Both the position numbers and the translations under genes were made by a program. The notes beneath the pieces are model-generated. The model had not been told where the DNA came from and made no database searches. It saw only the letters and a program-made list of their open reading frames with translations. A DNA stretch of 64,000 nt from REEB95 sp963810055 (GTDB lineage: Bacteria; Pseudomonadota; Alphaproteobacteria; ATCC43930; CGMCC-115725), in contig CAWEME010000012.1 of NCBI GenBank assembly GCA_963810055.1, positions 186,001-250,000 on the forward strand, read 5' to 3'. Below are positions 54,942-63,788 of the stretch, piece after piece. Numbering within the stretch: the stretch's first letter is position 1; each line of letters starts with the position of its first letter.

Positions 54942-55637
54942 CTATTCATCATCTCCGCCGGTGCCTTCGGCTAGTTCCGTCAACGCGCCGGCGTCGGCGA
55001 TGCGCGCCTTGTTAGCCGCCAACCCGATGCAGCCACTGGCCTTCAACACGTTCAAGACGCGGCTCACGGTTTCGGTGGTGAGGCCGAGATAATCGGCGAT
55101 GTCGGCGCGGGTCATCGGCAACTCGATCCAGCCGGTGTTGCGGCTTTGCCGGCGGGCGAGCGTCAACAGAAACGAGGCCACGCGCTCAGGCGCGGTTTTG
55201 CGGCCAAGCAACATCATCTGGTCCTGCGCGGCGGCGAGCTCGCGCGTAACCAGCTTCAGGAGCCGGCTCTCCAAGCCGGGGAAATCCAAATACAGGCGGG
55301 CGAGCCGGCGGCGCGAATAGCGGCTCAGGCTCACCGGCGTCACCGCCTCGGCGCCGTAATTGTATTTGTCCGCGTCGCCGAAACCGAACAGATCGCCCGG
55401 GAACAGGAAGCCGATGACCGCGCGGCGGCCGCCGGATAGCAGCTTGAAGAGCTTCACCGTGCCTTCGGTAACCGTGAAGAAATGGGCCGCCGGGCCGCCT
55501 TCATGGAGAAAGATCTCGCCGGCTTCGATGTCCTGCGACGTATGCGCCAGTGAAAGGAGCGGCAAGCCATCGGCTTTGACCTTGGCGTGGGTGATGACTG
55601 GAAATGGCGTGAGGCGGGCGGCGGCGGCACGCGGCAT
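54942..55637 (-). CDS. Crp/Fnr-family regulator, FixK/DNR-like (no Fe–S cysteines)
   Basis: A 231-residue regulator. The cyclic-nucleotide-type beta-roll (EAGEIFLHEGGPAAHFFTVT, VKLFKLLSGGRRAVIGFLFP, GDLFGFGDADKYNYGAEAV) is followed by a long dimer helix and the HTH (RADIADYLGLTTETVSRVLN). The recognition helix pattern E-T-V-S-R is that of FNR/FixK, which read TTGAT-N4-ATCAA. The N-terminal cysteine cluster of true FNR is missing, so it is FixK/DNR-like and senses something else or is controlled by its own level. It is preceded by a 54-residue gene and an FNR-like box. Confidence 0.86.
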   Translation of the reverse strand: MPRAAAARLTPFPVITHAKVKADGLPLLSLAHTSQDIEAGEIFLHEGGPAAHFFTVTEGTVKLFKLLSGGRRAVIGFLFPGDLFGFGDADKYNYGAEAVTPVSLSRYSRRRLARLYLDFPGLESRLLKLVTRELAAAQDQMMLLGRKTAPERVASFLLTLARRQSRNTGWIELPMTRADIADYLGLTTETVSRVLNVLKASGCIGLAANKARIADAGALTELAEGTGGDDE

Positions 55638-55701
55638 GGTTCTCTCCTCGAATCGGTACGTCCCGGGACCGTGAATAGGCGCGCCTGCAAGCCGAAGCGG
55701 C

Positions 55702-55866
55702 TTAACCTTTGCGCTCGTGTGCTTCGGTCAATGCCAAGGGCAGTTGCTCTTGCGCCCGGGCAAGCAGTTTCACCACCTGCCGTCGCGTCTCTTCGGTGCA
55801 GTAAAGTTTCAGCAGTTCCTGATAATGCCGGATGTTCAGCTGGATAATGTGCGGGTCTTCCGTCAT
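55702..55866 (-). CDS. 54-residue protein upstream of the Crp/Fnr regulator, unknown
   Basis: A short reading frame with good codon use: MTEDPHIIQLNIRHYQELLK, then LYCTEETRRQVVKLLARAQE and a Leu/Glu-rich helix ending HERKG. ATG 55866 follows GGAGAG at a 5-base spacing. Almost wholly helical, with one cysteine. It lies 64 bp upstream of the regulator gene on the same strand and probably shares its transcript. No function known to me. Confidence 0.68.
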   Translation of the reverse strand: MTEDPHIIQLNIRHYQELLKLYCTEETRRQVVKLLARAQEQLPLALTEAHERKG

Positions 55867-55998
55867 GACCGCTCTCCACCATCATGAAGGCGGGAGCACG
55901 CGCAACCTCTCTTGGAGGGGGCAGGCGTTGTCTCTCAGCCGGCGGGAGGCCCACGGCAGTCACCGCCGATGGGATTGAGCTATGTCGTAATCGGACTT

Positions 55999-56012
55999 TT
56001 GAGTCGAATCAA
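55999..56012 (-). promoter_or_regulatory. FNR/FixK-like box upstream of the 54-residue gene and Crp/Fnr regulator
   Basis: TTGAGTCGAATCAA differs from TTGAT-N4-ATCAA by one base. It is centred about 140 bases before ATG 55866. It could give the regulator autocontrol or control by a second FNR-type protein. Confidence 0.5.
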
Positions 56013-56134
56013 TTTACACGGCCAATAGCCCTAAACTTGTAGGGCCAAAATTCAAACCGCGTCACAACCCTGTTTACGCTGATGTTTCTGTCTGATCGAT
56101 ATCCACTTCAGCCAGGAGCGCGCCTGGGCTTGCA

Positions 56135-56160
56135 TGTCCGTTTTGCGTCAAAAGCGGACA
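56135..56160. repeat. Palindromic TGTCCG repeat, copy 2
   Basis: TGTCCGTTTTGCGTC then AAAAGCGGACA; arms TGTCCG(T)TTT and AAA(A)GCGGACA. Same core as 54898–54924. Such palindromes are dispersed in several alphaproteobacterial genomes. Confidence 0.7.
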
Positions 56161-56325
56161 GGACGGCATGTCCGCGTCACGTCCGGTTTACCCCGATAGC
56201 GGAGACCGGCCGGCGGCGCCGGCAAAACCCCGCGTCCCGCGGCCGGGCGCGGGTTAAGGGTTTTTCAACCCAGGCGCGCGGCGCATAAATCCGGCGTTAA
56301 CCATTCTTCGTCAGCATGGGGAGCC

Positions 56326-57711
56326 ATGTCCGACGAAGCCCTCATCGACCCGGCCGAAGCCGCCGAAACCGCGCCCGCGCGCAAGTTCTATCCGCCGCGC
56401 GTGCCGACTTTGTGCCGGCTCGCCTGCCAGGGCTTCGAGATGTTCTTTTCCGACCGCGCCGACGATCCGCGCATGCCGGGACTGATCCCGCGCGCCATCG
56501 TCACGCCGTGGTGGAACGGCGTCACCGCGCTGTGCGGCGCCGAGATGGAGAAATACGAGCGCCGGCTCAGGACCATCATCGGCACCGGCGAATTCAGCGA
56601 CGCCGACCAGCTCGCCGTCGAGCTGCAAAGGGCGGCGGTCGGCTGGACCAACCGGCTCTTGGAGGAACTCGACCGGGCCCAAGGCGACCAGGGCCTGAAG
56701 CGGGAATTCGAGAACCCGCTTTCGATCGCCGACGCGCGCGAGATCGCCCGCATTTTGCCCTTGAGCGCCGCGCTCAAGTCGCAACTCGCGATCGCCCATG
56801 CGCTCCTGGACGAGGCCGACCAGATGGAAGGCCCGCGCATCCTCGATCTTTCGCCCGACACGGTGGCGATGCTGAAGGGCCAATATCTGCTTTTCGCCGA
56901 GACCCGGGGGCCGGAGGCGTGTTACCTGGCGCTGGCGCTGATGAACCGCATGGCGCGGCCGTGGCAGATCCTGCTGCTCGCCCGTTCTGTCCTTCGCCGA
57001 GACATGCGGGCCGGAGGCGCGTTACCTGGCGCTGGCGCTGATGAACCGCATGGCGCGGCCGTGGCAGATCTTGATGCTCGCCCGACGCTGGGCTGGCGGC
57101 CGAACGATCCGAACGCGACTTACGCCGAATTCGACGCCGTCGCCTTGCGCCTGGTGCTGGAATTGCAGCGCCTCGCCCACGCCATGATCGAGCTGGCCAA
57201 GAGCGCGAACCTCGCCGGGGAGATGGCCCGGCTCCGGGCCTTGGCCGCGCAATATCTCGACATCGCCAGCGGCGTGGCCGGCAGCCTGAGCTTGCGGGCC
57301 GATTCCCCCTGGGCCGAGGAAATCGCGGATGCGCATAAGCGCCTGGCCGCCGCCTTCGACCGCCCGTTCCTCGACCGCGTCGCCGCCATCGTGTTCGACG
57401 CCGAGGATCGCGCCGGGCAGGCCCCGGCCGAATCCTCGACCGAGGGCGCGCAGTTCCTGGCGCTGCTGTTGGAGCATGGCGGGCGTTTCGGCCTGGCGGC
57501 CGCGGCGCGCGAAACCGCCGCCGAGCTCGCGCGGCGCATCGGCGAGGAATCCCAGCGCCTGATCGAGGCCATGCGCGGCGCCTCCAATTATTCCCTGTTC
57601 AACGCCCAGCTCCAGGCGCTGCTCACCGTCACCGAGATCATCTTCAAGGACGGCCCGGGCGCGCAGCTGGCGCGTTCCCTGCGTCTGGCGCGGCAAAGCA
57701 GCGCGGCCTGA
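56326..57711 (+). CDS. Conserved hypothetical protein, all-helical, with an internal 100-bp duplication
   Basis: A 461-residue soluble, helix-rich protein without a recognised domain (PTLCRLACQGFEMFFSDRAD, IVTPWWNGVTALCGAEMEKY, LALMNRMARPWQILLLARSV, GRFGLAAAARETAAELARRI). DNA at 56892–56984 is repeated at 56992–57084. The second copy is read out of frame and gives an artificial stretch (MRAGGALPGAGADEPHGAAV), then the natural frame returns at LGWRPNDPN. The undisturbed protein would be about 430 residues. It shows conserved neighbours of no obvious help. Confidence 0.6.
   Translation: MSDEALIDPAEAAETAPARKFYPPRVPTLCRLACQGFEMFFSDRADDPRMPGLIPRAIVTPWWNGVTALCGAEMEKYERRLRTIIGTGEFSDADQLAVELQRAAVGWTNRLLEELDRAQGDQGLKREFENPLSIADAREIARILPLSAALKSQLAIAHALLDEADQMEGPRILDLSPDTVAMLKGQYLLFAETRGPEACYLALALMNRMARPWQILLLARSVLRRDMRAGGALPGAGADEPHGAAVADLDARPTLGWRPNDPNATYAEFDAVALRLVLELQRLAHAMIELAKSANLAGEMARLRALAAQYLDIASGVAGSLSLRADSPWAEEIADAHKRLAAAFDRPFLDRVAAIVFDAEDRAGQAPAESSTEGAQFLALLLEHGGRFGLAAAARETAAELARRIGEESQRLIEAMRGASNYSLFNAQLQALLTVTEIIFKDGPGAQLARSLRLARQSSAA
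56892..57084. repeat. Tandem duplication of 100 bp in the hypothetical gene
   Basis: The two copies start at 56892 and 56992, offset exactly 100 bases, and differ at a handful of positions (for example CGTGTTACC against CGCGTTACC, CTGCTG against TTGATG). Confidence 0.85.
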
Positions 57712-57770
57712 AACTTCCCGCCGGGTTTCGGCGGTGTCTTTCGCCCTTGTCCTGGATAAGCGTTGTACGC

Positions 57771-57847
57771 CCTTCGACTACGCTCAGGGTGAGGCGGTTT
57801 TCTTAATGCCATCGACACTGTTTCCTCATCCTGAGCGTAGTCGAAGG
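57771..57847. repeat. Interspersed inverted repeat (CTTCGACTACGCTCAGG type)
   Basis: 24-base arms with one mismatch: CCTTCGACTACGCTCAGG plus GTGAGG (57771–57794) and CCTCAT plus CCTGAGCGTAGTCGAAGG (57824–57847), with a 29-base loop. A well-known type of intergenic repeat in alphaproteobacteria, here after the hypothetical gene. Confidence 0.82.
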
Positions 57848-57953
57848 ATGAAGAGCGCAGGATGCCTATGCCGGCGCTTAAGATGGTTTTCCCCGTACCT
57901 TGACCGTGGGACCGATTGTCCGTAGTTAGGGCCGGGTCAAGGGAGGGGTTCTC

Positions 57954-58844
57954 ATGAAAATCGGATTTTGCGGCATCGGGCGCATGGGCGCGGCGATGGT
58001 GGCGCGGCTTTTGGACCAGGGGCAGAAGCCCGCGATCTGGAACCGCAGCGCCGGCAAGGCGAAGCCGCTTCTGGAGCGCGGCGCGGTCTGGGCCGAAAGC
58101 CCGGCCAGGCTGGCGGCCCAATCCGACATCATCCTCTCGATATTGATCGACGACGCGGCGGTGCGCCAAGTCTATGAGGGGAAGGACGGCCTGTTCTCGG
58201 GCGACGTCAAGGGCAAGCTCTTCGTCGAGATGAGCACGGTCTCGCCCGAATTGCCGCAGGCGCTGGCGAAAGCCGCCAAGGCCAAGAATGCTTCGCTGCT
58301 CGAATGCCCGGTCGGGGGCACGGTCGGCCCGGCGCGCGAGGGCAAGCTTCTGGGCATGGCCGGGGGCGAAGCCTCCGATTTCGCCCGCGCCAAACCGGTG
58401 CTGGATCTGCTTTGCCGCCGCGTCGAGCACATGGGGCCCAACGGCGCGGGGGCGGCGATGAAGCTCGCCATCAATTTGCCGCTGTCGATCTATTGGGAGG
58501 CGCTGGGCGAGGCGATTTCGCTCACGCGCGGCTTCGCCATCCCGCCCGCCAAGATGATGGAGATATTCGGCGAAAGCTCGGGCGGCATCAACGGCCTCAA
58601 GGGGCGCGGGCCGGCCATCGTGGCGTCGTTCGAGACCGGCAAGAAGCCGCCCCAGGGCTTCACCATCGACGGCGTGCGCAAGGACTTGGCCATCATGCTC
58701 GGCTGGGCCAAGCACGAGGGCGTCAATCTGCCGGTGCTGGAACGCGCGCTCGAATGTTACGACCAGGCCGCGCGCGACGGCTGGAGCCAGGACGACAACT
58801 GCACCGTGCTGTTCCACCGCCTGGAGCAGGGGAAGAAGCGCTAG
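57954..58844 (+). CDS. NAD(P)-dependent oxidoreductase, 3-hydroxyisobutyrate dehydrogenase family
   Basis: A 296-residue beta-hydroxyacid dehydrogenase. The Rossmann motif is MKIGFCGIGRMGAAMVARLL, the substrate-binding block LECPVGGTVGPAREGKL, and the catalytic lysine sits in GAGAAMKLAINLPLSIYWEA. The reaction is reversible oxidation of a 3-hydroxy acid (3-hydroxyisobutyrate, tartronate semialdehyde or similar); the substrate is not certain. GGGAGGGG precedes ATG 57954. It converges with livM (4 bp between stops). Confidence 0.87.
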   Translation: MKIGFCGIGRMGAAMVARLLDQGQKPAIWNRSAGKAKPLLERGAVWAESPARLAAQSDIILSILIDDAAVRQVYEGKDGLFSGDVKGKLFVEMSTVSPELPQALAKAAKAKNASLLECPVGGTVGPAREGKLLGMAGGEASDFARAKPVLDLLCRRVEHMGPNGAGAAMKLAINLPLSIYWEALGEAISLTRGFAIPPAKMMEIFGESSGGINGLKGRGPAIVASFETGKKPPQGFTIDGVRKDLAIMLGWAKHEGVNLPVLERALECYDQAARDGWSQDDNCTVLFHRLEQGKKR

Positions 58845-58848
58845 GGGC

Positions 58849-59847
58849 CTATTCCGCCGGCAACGTATCCGCGGATAACGGCGGCGAAGCGGGCGGCTTG
58901 GCGCGCGAGGCCAGCTTCTCGAACAGCCCGGCGATGCCGCGCGGCATGAAAATGATGAACGCCACCAGCATCGCGCCGTAGATGGTGTTGGAGGCGCCGA
59001 TGAAGTGGGTCCCGAACAGCACGCGCAGGCCTTCGTTCAAGCCGATGGTGAAGACCGCGCCGACGGTGGGGCCGAGCAGGCTGTACATGCCGCCCGCGAT
59101 CGCCGCGAACACGATCTGGAGCGAGATGCCGACGCCCGACATCGCGTCGGGGCTCAGATACATGAGGTACTGGGCGTAAAGCGCGCCGCCCAAGGCGGTG
59201 AGCCCGGTCGAGAGCGCGGTGATCTTGAGCTTTTCGCGCAAGACGTCGACCCCGGCGGATTCGGCGGCGTCCTCGTCCTCGGCGATCGATTCGAGCGCGA
59301 AGCGGATCATGCTGCGGTCGACCCAGCGCCACGCCGCCAACCCGATGAGCCACGCCGCCAGCGCCAGCGCGTAGAACTGCGCCTTGTCGGGGATCTGCAG
59401 CGCGTACCAGGAATAGCCGGCGGGGTGCGGCGTCATGCCGAGCGAGCCGCCGGTCACCTCGCGCGCCGCCACGATCACCAGCAGCACCACCTGGCCCAGG
59501 GCCAGCGTCACCAGCGCGAAGTAATGGCCGATCACCTTCTGGCGCGAGCACGGATAGCCGATGATCAAGCCCAAGGCCACCGCGAGCGCCATCGCCACGG
59601 GAATCCCGAGCCACGGCGTCACGGCGAAGTTGTTCCACAGCAAGGTCGGCACGTAAGCGCCCACGCCCAGGAACGCGCCGTGGCCGAGCGAGGTCAGCCG
59701 GAACCGGCCCATCAGCGCCCAGGCGGTGTAGATCAGGCTCCAGATCGCGATCTGCACCGCCAGATGCTGGTAATAATCGGACAGGAAGAAGGGCAGCGCC
59801 AGAACCGCCGCCAGGGGAAGATAGGGGAGAAGCCGGCGCGCGCTCAT
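58849..59847 (-). CDS. livM: Branched-chain amino acid-type ABC transporter permease, LivM
   Basis: A 332-residue inner-membrane permease with 8–10 helices. The LivM signature is the cytoplasmic loop FALESIAEDEDAAESAGVDV with REKLKITALSTGLTALGGAL, which contacts the ATPases. Early features are GRFRLTSLGHGAFLGVGAYV. The last gene of the livK–G–F–H–M run; its ATG overlaps the livH stop. Intact. Confidence 0.9.
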   Translation of the reverse strand: MSARRLLPYLPLAAVLALPFFLSDYYQHLAVQIAIWSLIYTAWALMGRFRLTSLGHGAFLGVGAYVPTLLWNNFAVTPWLGIPVAMALAVALGLIIGYPCSRQKVIGHYFALVTLALGQVVLLVIVAAREVTGGSLGMTPHPAGYSWYALQIPDKAQFYALALAAWLIGLAAWRWVDRSMIRFALESIAEDEDAAESAGVDVLREKLKITALSTGLTALGGALYAQYLMYLSPDAMSGVGISLQIVFAAIAGGMYSLLGPTVGAVFTIGLNEGLRVLFGTHFIGASNTIYGAMLVAFIIFMPRGIAGLFEKLASRAKPPASPPLSADTLPAE

Positions 59848-60701
59848 TTCTTGCCCAGGATTCCCTGCGGCCGGATCAGGATCATGACGATGAAGAAGAC
59901 GAAGGCCAGCACCTCGGCCGCCTCGGAGGAGAAGTAATAACCGCCGATGCCGATGATCTGGCTGATGATGAAGGCGGCGAAGAAGCCGCCGATCATGTTG
60001 CCGAGCCCGCCCAGCACGCAGATCATGAAGGTGATCGGGCCGAAGGTGAGGCCGATGAAAGGGTGCACGTCGTATTGCAGCACCAAGAGGCAGGCGGCCA
60101 ATCCGGCCAGCCCGCCGCCGATGGCCGAGGTGATGACGTAGGTGCGCCGCTCGTTCACCCCCATCAGCCCCATGATCTCGCGGTCCTGCGAAATCGCGCG
60201 GATCGAGGTGCCGAGATAGGTCTTGGCGAGGAACAGATACAGCACCACCGCGCCGATGAGCGCCACGGCGAAGGCGATGAGGCGCGAGAAGCTGATATAG
60301 AGGCCGTAGAGCTCCAGCACCGGCAGGCGCACGCCGAGATTGCGGAAATCGGTGCCGAAGAGCAGCGTCGCCAGCGATTGCAGGAAGAACAGCAGGCCGC
60401 CGGTCGCCAGCAGCTGGTTGATCGGGGCGGAGCCCAGGATCGGCTCGATCACCACCACATGCACCAGCACGCCGATCAGCGCCGCGATCAGGATGGCGGC
60501 GGGGAAGGCGAGGAAGAGCGGCCAGAGATAGTAATTGTGCAGCCAATAGACCGCGTACATCGCGCTCATCACGATCTCGGCATAGACGATCCACACCACG
60601 TCGATGACGCCGAAGATGAGATTGAGCCCCAAGGACAACAGCGCCAGCACGCCGCCCAGCAAGAGGCCGTTGATGATCGCTTCGAGGAGATAGATGTCCA
60701 T
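59844..60701 (-). CDS. livH: Branched-chain amino acid-type ABC transporter permease, LivH
   Basis: A 285-residue permease pairing with LivM. LivH hallmarks are AIINGLLLGGVLALLSLGLN at the N-terminus, the loop GTSIRAISQDREIMGLMGVN with ERRTYVITSAIGGGLAGLAA, and the end MILIRPQGILGKK. It starts 12 bp after the livF stop. Intact. Confidence 0.91.
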   Translation of the reverse strand: MDIYLLEAIINGLLLGGVLALLSLGLNLIFGVIDVVWIVYAEIVMSAMYAVYWLHNYYLWPLFLAFPAAILIAALIGVLVHVVVIEPILGSAPINQLLATGGLLFFLQSLATLLFGTDFRNLGVRLPVLELYGLYISFSRLIAFAVALIGAVVLYLFLAKTYLGTSIRAISQDREIMGLMGVNERRTYVITSAIGGGLAGLAACLLVLQYDVHPFIGLTFGPITFMICVLGGLGNMIGGFFAAFIISQIIGIGGYYFSSEAAEVLAFVFFIVMILIRPQGILGKK

Positions 60702-60713
60702 GAGGGCTTGGGT

Positions 60714-61423
<710 letters not shown>

Positions 61424-61427
<4 letters not shown>

Positions 61428-62149
61428 GGCTTTTTCCGGCCGAGATAGACCTCGGCGACGCGTTCGTTCTTGGCGGCGTCCGGGGGCGCGCCGGCGAAGA
61501 TGGTTTCGCCGTGATCCAGCACGATAACGCGGTCGACCACGCGCATCAGCACGCCCATGATGTGCTCGACCCAGATGATGGTGAGGCCGAGCTCGCGCCG
61601 GATGCGCCCGAGCATGTCGGCGGCGCGTTCCATCTCGGCGTGGTCGAGCCCGCCCAGGCTCTCATCCGCCAGCAGCAGCTTGGGCTTGGTGGCGAGCGCG
61701 CGCGCGAGCTCGAGCTTCTTCAACTGCGCCGCGCCCAGCCCGTCGATGGGGACGCCGGGCTGATGGGGCAATCCCACCAGTTCGAGCGCCGATGCCGCGT
61801 CGCGCGCGGCCTGGTCGCGGTTTCCGCCGCCGCGCCCGCCGTAATAGGCGGCGAGCGTCACGTTCTCCAAGAGCGACAGCCGCCGGAACGGGCGCGGAAT
61901 CTGGAAGGTGCGGGCGAGGCCGAGGCGGCAGATGCGGTGCGCCGGCAGCCCGGCGATGTCGCGGCCTTCGAAGGCGACCACCCCGCGGTCGGGCTTCAAC
62001 AGGCCCGCGATCAGGTTGAAGGTGGTGCTCTTGCCCGAGCCGTTGGGGCCGATCAGGCCCAGAATCTCGCCCGCCCCGACCGCGAAGGAAACCTGGTTGA
62101 CCGCCAGGAAGCCGCCGAAGCTCTTGCTCAGCCCCTCAACCTTAAGCAA
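61424..62149 (-). CDS. livG: Branched-chain amino acid-type ABC transporter ATPase, LivG
   Basis: A 241-residue ATPase. Walker A is LIGPNGSGKSTTFNLIAGLL. The LivG-specific region is RLGLARTFQIPRPFRRLSLL, the signature GLGAAQLKKLELARALATKP (a degenerate but typical LivG form), Walker B LLLADESLGGLDHAEMERAA and the H-loop IIWVEHIMGVLMRVVDRVIV. It follows livK by 15 bp. Intact. Confidence 0.92.
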
Positions 62150-62164
62150 CCGGACGGACCCGCA

Positions 62165-63493
62165 TCAGGCCGCGTAGGGGTTGGTCTTGGGCAGCGGCAT
62201 CACCGCGTTGGCGGTCTTGATCTTGTCCGGCCAGACGATGGTTTCGGATGTGCCGAAGGCCTGGGTGACGCAGGCGGCGGCGCGCAGATTCTGGCCCGAA
62301 ACCTCGTTGCCGGGCGGCGCGAATTTGACGCCGTAACCCTGGATGGTGCCGCCTTCGGGAATGTCGAGCTCGAGCGCCGCCTTCTGGATCGCCGCGGGAT
62401 GGGTTCCGCCGAATTTGGCGATCGCGACCGGCATCACCTTCTGCAGCAGAATCCAGCTCTGGTTGAAGCCCATCGAGACATGCGGCGGCACCGAGGTGTT
62501 GCCGGACGCCTTCTGGTAACGCTCGACCATGATCTTGACCAGGTTCGACAGCTCCGGCGACAGCGCGCCGGGCTTCAAGGTCTGCGCCGCGACCGGGTCG
62601 ACGTTGAGGAAATAGTCGAGGTCGGAGCCGAAGGTTTCCTTGAGCTTGTCGCGCTGGCTGTAGCCGGCGCCGTGGCCGATCAGCATCTTGAACTTGAGCC
62701 CGGCCTCGCGCGCCTGGCGCAGGAACAGCGTGATGTCGGGGTTGTAGCCGGTGTGCAGGATCACGTCGGCGTTGGCCTGCTTGAGCTTGGTGACGAGCGA
62801 GGACAGATCCGAGGTGGTGGCCGAATAGGCCTCGTTCACGATGATCGGGATGCCGGCTTCCTTGGCGTGGATCTCGTCCGCCGCGCCGGTGTCGGTGCCG
62901 TAAGGCCCGTCCTCGTGGACGATCGCGCATTTGAGGTTCTTGGGATCGATGCCGAGCTGCGCCTTCGAATGCTCGTTGAGGAAGGCGATGGCCGCGGCGC
63001 CGTAGAGGTCGGCGGTCACGCCCGCGCGGAAGGTGTAGGTCAGGTTCTGGCCCTTGAGCACCTTGGTGGCGACGGCGATGGTGATCCACAGGATCTTCTT
63101 CGCCTGCTCCATCTTCTGCGCCAGCGGCACCGCCTCGGGACTCGCATAGATGCCGAGAATGGTGTCGACCTTCTCCTCGCTGATGAGGCGTTCGGCCTCG
63201 TTGAGGGCGACGTCGACCTTGCTCTGCGCGTCGCCCTTGACCGGCTCGATCTTGTACTTGCCGAGCACGCCGCCGCGCTCGTTGGTGAGGTCGATGGCGA
63301 TCTGGGTCCCGATCGAGCCCGGCACCGAGCCGGCGCCGGTGAAGGGGCCGCTCAGATCGTAGAGCACGCCGATGCGGATGGGCGAGGCGACCGATTGGGC
63401 GAAGGCGCGCGAACCCGCAAGGGGCCCGGCCGCGGCCAGCGCGGCGGTGGCCGCGGAATATTTGAGCACGGATCGGCGTGAAGTCTTGGACAT
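62165..63493 (-). CDS. livK: ABC transporter substrate-binding protein, LivK/HAAT type
   Basis: A periplasmic type I binding protein of 442 residues. The start at ATG 63493 (after GGGAGGG) gives a twin-arginine-like signal (SKTSRRSVLKYSAATAALAA… AFAQ). The mature protein begins PIRIGVLYDLSGPFTGAGSV with the ligand-binding strand, and later KILWITIAVATKVLKGQNLT and LIGHGAGYSQRDKL. Upstream codons to 63574 are open but lack a signal peptide. Such HAAT proteins bind branched-chain amino acids, amides or aromatic acids. With gentisate dioxygenase divergent next door, an aromatic acid is possible. Intact. Confidence 0.88.
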   Translation of the reverse strand: MSKTSRRSVLKYSAATAALAAAGPLAGSRAFAQSVASPIRIGVLYDLSGPFTGAGSVPGSIGTQIAIDLTNERGGVLGKYKIEPVKGDAQSKVDVALNEAERLISEEKVDTILGIYASPEAVPLAQKMEQAKKILWITIAVATKVLKGQNLTYTFRAGVTADLYGAAAIAFLNEHSKAQLGIDPKNLKCAIVHEDGPYGTDTGAADEIHAKEAGIPIIVNEAYSATTSDLSSLVTKLKQANADVILHTGYNPDITLFLRQAREAGLKFKMLIGHGAGYSQRDKLKETFGSDLDYFLNVDPVAAQTLKPGALSPELSNLVKIMVERYQKASGNTSVPPHVSMGFNQSWILLQKVMPVAIAKFGGTHPAAIQKAALELDIPEGGTIQGYGVKFAPPGNEVSGQNLRAAACVTQAFGTSETIVWPDKIKTANAVMPLPKTNPYAA

Positions 63494-63788
63494 ATTCCCT
63501 CCCGGAATTGCGCGGCCGCGCGGCCGCGATTGTTGACGGACCGTCGGTTTGTCCCGGCCCTTCGCTTTGGCCAAGAGTGTTGGTCAAGAACGCATTTCTG
63601 TCAACGCGCGCCCGGCCGGCGGGAAGGCGGTCGAGGGCAGGCGCCCGGCGGGCGGTTGCCGCCGCGGTCAAAACCGGCTTTTGCCAGGGCTTTCAATCTC
63701 TTGGCATAAGGCCGCAAGGCCTTGAATGAGCCGGGGCGGCAGGCCAATATCGGCCGGGGGAAACCGGTTGAATCGAGGAACGCCGATC

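Larger units (their letters stand above)
55867..56325. other. Intergenic region upstream of the regulator unit and of the hypothetical gene at 56326
   Basis: No gene was seen. It contains an FNR-like box at 55999–56012, a palindromic repeat at 56135–56160 and GC-rich sequence up to the start codon at 56326, which has GGGGAG upstream. Confidence 0.5.

Noticed and set aside
61511..63481. A 656-codon plus-strand open frame opposite livG and livK
   Set aside because: Antisense of two confident ABC transporter genes.
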